From Collinsella aerofaciens (lineage in GTDB: Bacteria > Actinomycetota > Coriobacteriia > Coriobacteriales > Coriobacteriaceae): a stretch of 34,959 nucleotides of DNA. The translations under genes and the position numbers were made by a program. The stretch is from the NCBI GenBank assembly GCA_021639365.1, contig JAJXHK010000019.1, positions 1 to 34,959 of the forward strand, in the 5' to 3' direction. Of this stretch, positions 32,308-34,959 are shown piece by piece. The stretch's first letter is position 1; each line of letters begins with the position of its first letter. The notes under the pieces were generated by a model that worked only from the letters and a program-made list of their open reading frames with translations, searched no databases and was not told where the DNA came from.

Positions 32308-32661
32308 ATGAACACCGACAAGATCTACGCCGAGCAGCTTGCTAACGAGTACGCCCCTAAGGACGCATCCAAGGTCGTTGCACTGCGCAAGCTCGACGCC
32401 AAGGCCAAGATGCCCGCCACCATTGCCGTCTACACCATCGGTATCGTTGCAGCGCTCGTCATGGGCACGGGTATGTGCCTTTCTATGAAAGTTATCGGCG
32501 ACGGCTCGACGGGCATGTTCGTTATCGGCGTGGTGCTCGGCATTTTGGGGATTGCCGCCGCGGGTATCAACTATCCGCTCTACAAGAAGCTCATCGCCCG
32601 CGGCAAGGAAAAGTATGCTTACGAGATCATGGAGCTTGCCCGCGAGATCAGCGAGCAGTAG
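32308..32661 (+). CDS. Conserved small two-helix membrane protein
   Basis: A 117-aa protein. The N-terminal cytosolic part is YAEQLANEYAPKDASKVVALRKLDAKAK. Two membrane helices follow (about residues 38-60 and 70-88), then a basic/acidic tail (YPLYKKLIARGKEKYAYEIMELAREISEQ). Similar short proteins occur beside TetR-type regulators in Firmicutes and Actinobacteria and are sometimes labelled dihydropteridine reductase without clear basis; that label is from memory and should not be relied on. ATG has AAGGAG about 10 nt upstream. A TetR gene follows 144 bp later. Confidence 0.7.
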   Translation: MNTDKIYAEQLANEYAPKDASKVVALRKLDAKAKMPATIAVYTIGIVAALVMGTGMCLSMKVIGDGSTGMFVIGVVLGILGIAAAGINYPLYKKLIARGKEKYAYEIMELAREISEQ

Positions 32662-32693
32662 ATGGTCCTCGTATCGGGGTTCGTACTGTCTGA

Positions 32694-32825
32694 GCGCCTA
32701 CGTGGAAGAATGTCATCACGGGTGGCTGCATCTGGGGTATCGTCATCCTGATTGCAATCGGCATGCTCGTGGTGAGCGGGCGTGCAGAGAGGGAGACGGG
32801 GGCGCATGAACAGGTCTCAGAGTAA
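32694..32825 (+). pseudogene. Remnant of a small membrane protein
   Basis: The frame from 32694 encodes TWKNVITGGCIWGIVILIAI and GMLVVSGRAERE before TAA at 32823-32825, a convincing amphipathic start plus membrane helix. A TGA at 32691 blocks the frame and no ATG, GTG or TTG start precedes the helix. The segment overlaps the first 20 bp of the TetR gene. It is probably the 3' end of a lost gene. Confidence 0.5.
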
Positions 32826-33399
32826 GTACTTTGCCACGGCGGCAAAAATGGACGATGCATTTTTGGAACTGTTGGAGCGCAAGGACTTTGCCTATATCAC
32901 CGTCAAGGAGATCTGTGCGGCGGCAGGCGTCAACCGATCAACGTTCTACCTGCATTACGAGAACGTGGGCGACCTGCTCGACGAGAGCGTGGAGCGCATC
33001 AACCGCCAATTCTTGGACTATATGAAACAGGATGCGGATGTGTTTACGCAAAAGATGCGCTCGTGCCCAGTTAAGGAACTGTATCTGATTACGCCGGAGT
33101 ATCTGGTGCCCTACCTGAGCTATGTCAAAGACCATCGTCGTATCTTTAAAACAGTGGTCGAGCATTCTGATGTACTGGGAGCGGGCAACACGTTTGAACG
33201 CATGAAGCGTTACGTGTTCTCGCCCATCATGGAGCGTTGCGGCGTGCTTGCGGCGGATCGCCCCTACCTCATGGCGTTCTACATCAGCGGGCTTATGGCG
33301 ATCATTGCGGAATGGATCAAGGGTGACTGTGCCGACTCGATCGACCGCGTGGTCGCGTTGATTCAGGCATGTGTCAAAACACCTGAGGAGAGGTTATGA
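32806..33399 (+). CDS. TetR-family transcriptional regulator
   Basis: A 197-aa regulator. The helix-turn-helix ITVKEICAAAGVNRSTFYLH (~32-51) followed by YENVGDLLDE is a clear TetR N-terminus. The ligand domain (~70-195) is helical and of the type found in DhaS/TetR-like regulators of Gram-positives. ATG 32806 follows a purine-rich stretch (GAGAGGGAGACGGGGG). Its TGA overlaps the ATG of the dehydrogenase gene by 4 bp (ATGA), so the two are translationally coupled, and TetR may regulate the dehydrogenase and the upstream membrane protein. Confidence 0.85.
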   Translation: MNRSQSKYFATAAKMDDAFLELLERKDFAYITVKEICAAAGVNRSTFYLHYENVGDLLDESVERINRQFLDYMKQDADVFTQKMRSCPVKELYLITPEYLVPYLSYVKDHRRIFKTVVEHSDVLGAGNTFERMKRYVFSPIMERCGVLAADRPYLMAFYISGLMAIIAEWIKGDCADSIDRVVALIQACVKTPEERL

Positions 33400-34442
33400 A
33401 AGCGGGAATTTACCTGGGAAAAGAGAACGTTGAGGTACGGGAGATCCCGACTCCTGAGCTCGATGATAACGATGTGCTCATCAAGAATATCTATTCCAGC
33501 GTATGCGGAACTGACGTTGCGGTGTTTGAGCACGGTCCCAATACCGGGCACAAGGTTGCCGTGGGCGGCGAGTTTGGACACGAGACCGTCTCGCGCGTGG
33601 TCGCCGTGGGCAAGAGCGTGACCGATTTTGCCGTAGGCGAGCGCGTGTATCCGTATCCGCTCTACGTGACCGGCGACCCGGGGCGGGCCGGTACCATCGG
33701 AGGCTTCTCGGAGTTTATATTGGCGCCCGATGCCAAGCGCGACAGGTCCCTATATGGCGTTGACGAGCGGATATCCGATCGCCTGGCAAGCCTGATTGAG
33801 CCGTTTACGGTGGGCTGCCGCGCTGCACGACGCGGTATGGTGCCCGCAGGCGATAGGCACTATGTGACAGGGCAGCATGCGGTGGTGTTTGGTTGCGGAA
33901 CGATCGGCATCGCGGCGGCGGTGGCGCTGAGCTCCTTTGGGATGGCCAAAGTGCTGCTGTGCGACCACTCCGATTTTCGATTGGGCCTAGCGCGCGACCT
34001 GGGGTTTGCGACATGCAATACCGCACGCGAGGACTTTGCATCCAAGGCGGGTGCGTTCTTTGGCATGGCGTACTCGCTCGAGGGCATCACGGCGGATATT
34101 GATTGCTGGCTCGATGCGGCGGGCGGCGAGAGTATCTTGGACGACTTTATGCGTTTGGGCAAAATCGAGAGCCGTTTTGTCTCCGTCGCCGTCAACAACA
34201 AGCCGCGTGCGCTCGACCTGCTGCATCTGACCTATGCGCAAAAGGCGATCATCGGGTCGGGCGGTTATGCACCCGAGGACGTGCATGACGTGCAGGCGAT
34301 TATGGCAAGTGGGCGTTGGGATCTGGAACACATCATTACCCATGAGTTTGCGCTGGACGATCTTGAGGCCGCCATTCGCACAGCAGGAGACGTTGACCAT
34401 GCGGGAAACGTGGTCGTGAGGATGGACGGCGGGGCCCGATAG
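33396..34442 (+). CDS. Zinc-dependent MDR alcohol/polyol dehydrogenase
   Basis: A 348-aa medium-chain dehydrogenase. Catalytic-zinc ligands Cys37 (SSVCGTD) and His62-Glu63 (GGEFGHE) are present, with Glu in LIEPFTVG (~143) as the remaining candidate ligand. The NAD(P) fold has GCGTIGIAA (~167-175). The four-Cys structural-zinc lobe of typical alcohol dehydrogenases is missing: no Cys lies between residues ~65 and ~145. This resembles some polyol and threonine-dehydrogenase-like members. The start ATG overlaps the TetR stop. Cytosolic oxidation of an alcohol or sugar alcohol is likely; substrate unknown. Confidence 0.85.
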   Translation: MKAGIYLGKENVEVREIPTPELDDNDVLIKNIYSSVCGTDVAVFEHGPNTGHKVAVGGEFGHETVSRVVAVGKSVTDFAVGERVYPYPLYVTGDPGRAGTIGGFSEFILAPDAKRDRSLYGVDERISDRLASLIEPFTVGCRAARRGMVPAGDRHYVTGQHAVVFGCGTIGIAAAVALSSFGMAKVLLCDHSDFRLGLARDLGFATCNTAREDFASKAGAFFGMAYSLEGITADIDCWLDAAGGESILDDFMRLGKIESRFVSVAVNNKPRALDLLHLTYAQKAIIGSGGYAPEDVHDVQAIMASGRWDLEHIITHEFALDDLEAAIRTAGDVDHAGNVVVRMDGGAR

Positions 34443-34489
34443 GCAAAGTGGCCGTGTCTGGGGTGCGGGTTTGCAGATTACGGTTTGTC

Positions 34490-34504
34490 TTGGAGCAGCT
34501 CCAA
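34490..34504. repeat. Short perfect palindrome after ADH gene
   Basis: TTGGAGC A GCTCCAA, 48 bp past the dehydrogenase stop, flanked by CGGTT and AACCG. It may be a weak hairpin or an operator; no T-run follows. Confidence 0.4.
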
Positions 34505-34597
34505 CCGTCCTTGTTGCTGCGAGCTCCGTAGGTTGGTCTCGACAAAAGGGAGACGGGTTCTAATCCCCGGTAAAGAAGAAGGCCCACAATGGATGCG

Positions 34598-34676
34598 TAG
34601 GAAAATAGCCACAGAAAGCTTGCTTTTCCTATGAAAACTGCCATATCTATCGTTATTTACCCTATGAAAATTGCCA
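34598..34676. repeat. Three 14-bp repeats spaced 32-33 bp
   Basis: TAGGAAAATAGCCA (34598), TATGAAAACTGCCA (34630) and TATGAAAATTGCCA (34663) are near-identical with spacings of 32 and 33 bp, about three helical turns. The DNA between them is AT-rich. They lie immediately before, and run into, the DUF4143-like remnant, so they may be the old operator array of that gene. Confidence 0.6.
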
Positions 34677-34777
34677 AAACTCATGGTGGGCGTGCAGTCT
34701 CCGTCGAGGTGAAGTCGGGGATCAACCTTAAAGCGAAGAACTTAGCGGCGAGTATTAAGCGATTTTTGAGCCGATAA
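34631..34777 (+). pseudogene. DUF4143-type ATPase, C-terminal remnant
   Basis: A 48-codon frame ending in TAA at 34775-34777. Its second half, VSVEVKSGINLKAKNLAAS followed by IKRFLSR, matches the nuclease-like C-terminus (EVKSG motif) of AAA_14/DUF4143 ATPases, proteins of about 400 aa. The ATPase core is missing and no ribosome site precedes the ATGs at 34631 or 34664. The first ~16 codons are repeat sequence. It is a deletion relic in which the promoter-side repeats now abut the gene's tail. Confidence 0.6.
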
Positions 34778-34808
34778 TTCACTGTCTGAGTCCGCTCTCG
34801 CGCACTTT

Positions 34809-34842
34809 AAAAAAGAGGTCCTGGCCAAACGGCCAGGACCTC
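34809..34842 (-). terminator. Strong terminator for a leftward gene beyond the window
   Basis: A perfect 12-bp stem GAGGTCCTGGCC (34815-34826) / GGCCAGGACCTC (34831-34842) with a 4-nt loop. On the minus strand six Ts follow (34814-34809). No confident coding frame can be fixed in the last 117 bp, so the gene it serves must lie mostly or wholly outside. Confidence 0.8.
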
Positions 34843-34877
34843 ACATACTTTTATTCCGTTTTAAACAACGGGCTGAT

Positions 34878-34926
34878 TGCGCGCAGGAGGGTTCCCCGGG
34901 GCGTCGGGGTATTTCCTCCGCGCGCA
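34878..34926. repeat. Inverted repeat at window edge
   Basis: TGCGCGCAGGAGG (34878-34890) pairs with CCTCCGCGCGCA (34915-34926) with one bulge, around an inner CCCCG/CGGGG. It may be part of a structured 3' UTR or another intergenic element cut by the window edge. Confidence 0.5.
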
Positions 34927-34959
34927 GTTTCGCAGCGCAGCGAGAATGTTTGAGCACGG

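Noticed and set aside
34548..34572. tRNA T-arm-like sequence GGGTTCTAATCCCCGG
   Set aside because: Stem pairing is imperfect and no acceptor, D or anticodon arm can be built around it.

Overview
The window is GC-rich (about 60%), densely coded DNA from a Gram-positive bacterium. It carries two cell-wall sorting signals with the same unusual motif (LANTGD), an LtaS-like phosphoglycerol transferase, a Kup K+ transporter beside a short KdpD/KdpE pair, Tex, an FSA-type transaldolase and an RlmKL-type methyltransferase. Codon use and protein character suggest a gut actinobacterium of the class Coriobacteriia, most like Collinsella. That assignment is inference; there is no rRNA gene here to confirm it.

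Layout. 1-860: decayed DNA with an XRE regulator fragment, a small membrane ORF and 23-bp repeats. 884-1876 (-): sortase-anchored coiled-coil surface protein. 2090-5806 (+): two-gene asymmetric ABC exporter. 5934-6485 (+): flavodoxin-like protein. 6528-11789: a 5.3-kb module in which a 1362-aa sortase-anchored surface protein is enclosed by two inverted copies of a 129/130-bp hairpin element, with a 62-bp-period palindromic array upstream and a short piece of the same array downstream. 11817-14117 (-): LTA-synthase family protein. 14331-15200 (+): nitroreductase. 15359-20099 (+): Kup, a small membrane protein, a short KdpD-like kinase and a KdpE-like regulator. 20194-22752 (-): RlmKL-like enzyme whose first methyltransferase domain lacks its catalytic motif. 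22828-23655 (+): HAD phosphatase. 23978-24682 (+): FSA/transaldolase. 25064-27211 (-): Tex. 27632-30945 (-): three-gene operon (SDR dehydrogenase, OFA-type MFS carrier, Gfo/Idh/MocA dehydrogenase) with a divergent LysR regulator at 31178-32056. 32308-34442 (+): small membrane protein, TetR regulator and zinc-dependent dehydrogenase. 34443-34959: intergenic, with a DUF4143-like gene remnant, short repeats and a terminator for a leftward gene outside the window.

Functional links. The kup/kdpDE-like genes look like a self-contained K+ uptake and sensing unit. The SDR/MFS/Gfo-Idh operon looks like uptake plus two-step oxidation or reduction of a carboxylate or polyol. TetR and the alcohol dehydrogenase overlap by 4 bp and are probably translationally coupled. 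The main unexplained signal is non-coding. Several long-armed palindromic elements occupy the intergenic spaces. In the pair around the large surface protein, the arms differ at many positions yet remain self-complementary, while the 75-nt core is almost identical.
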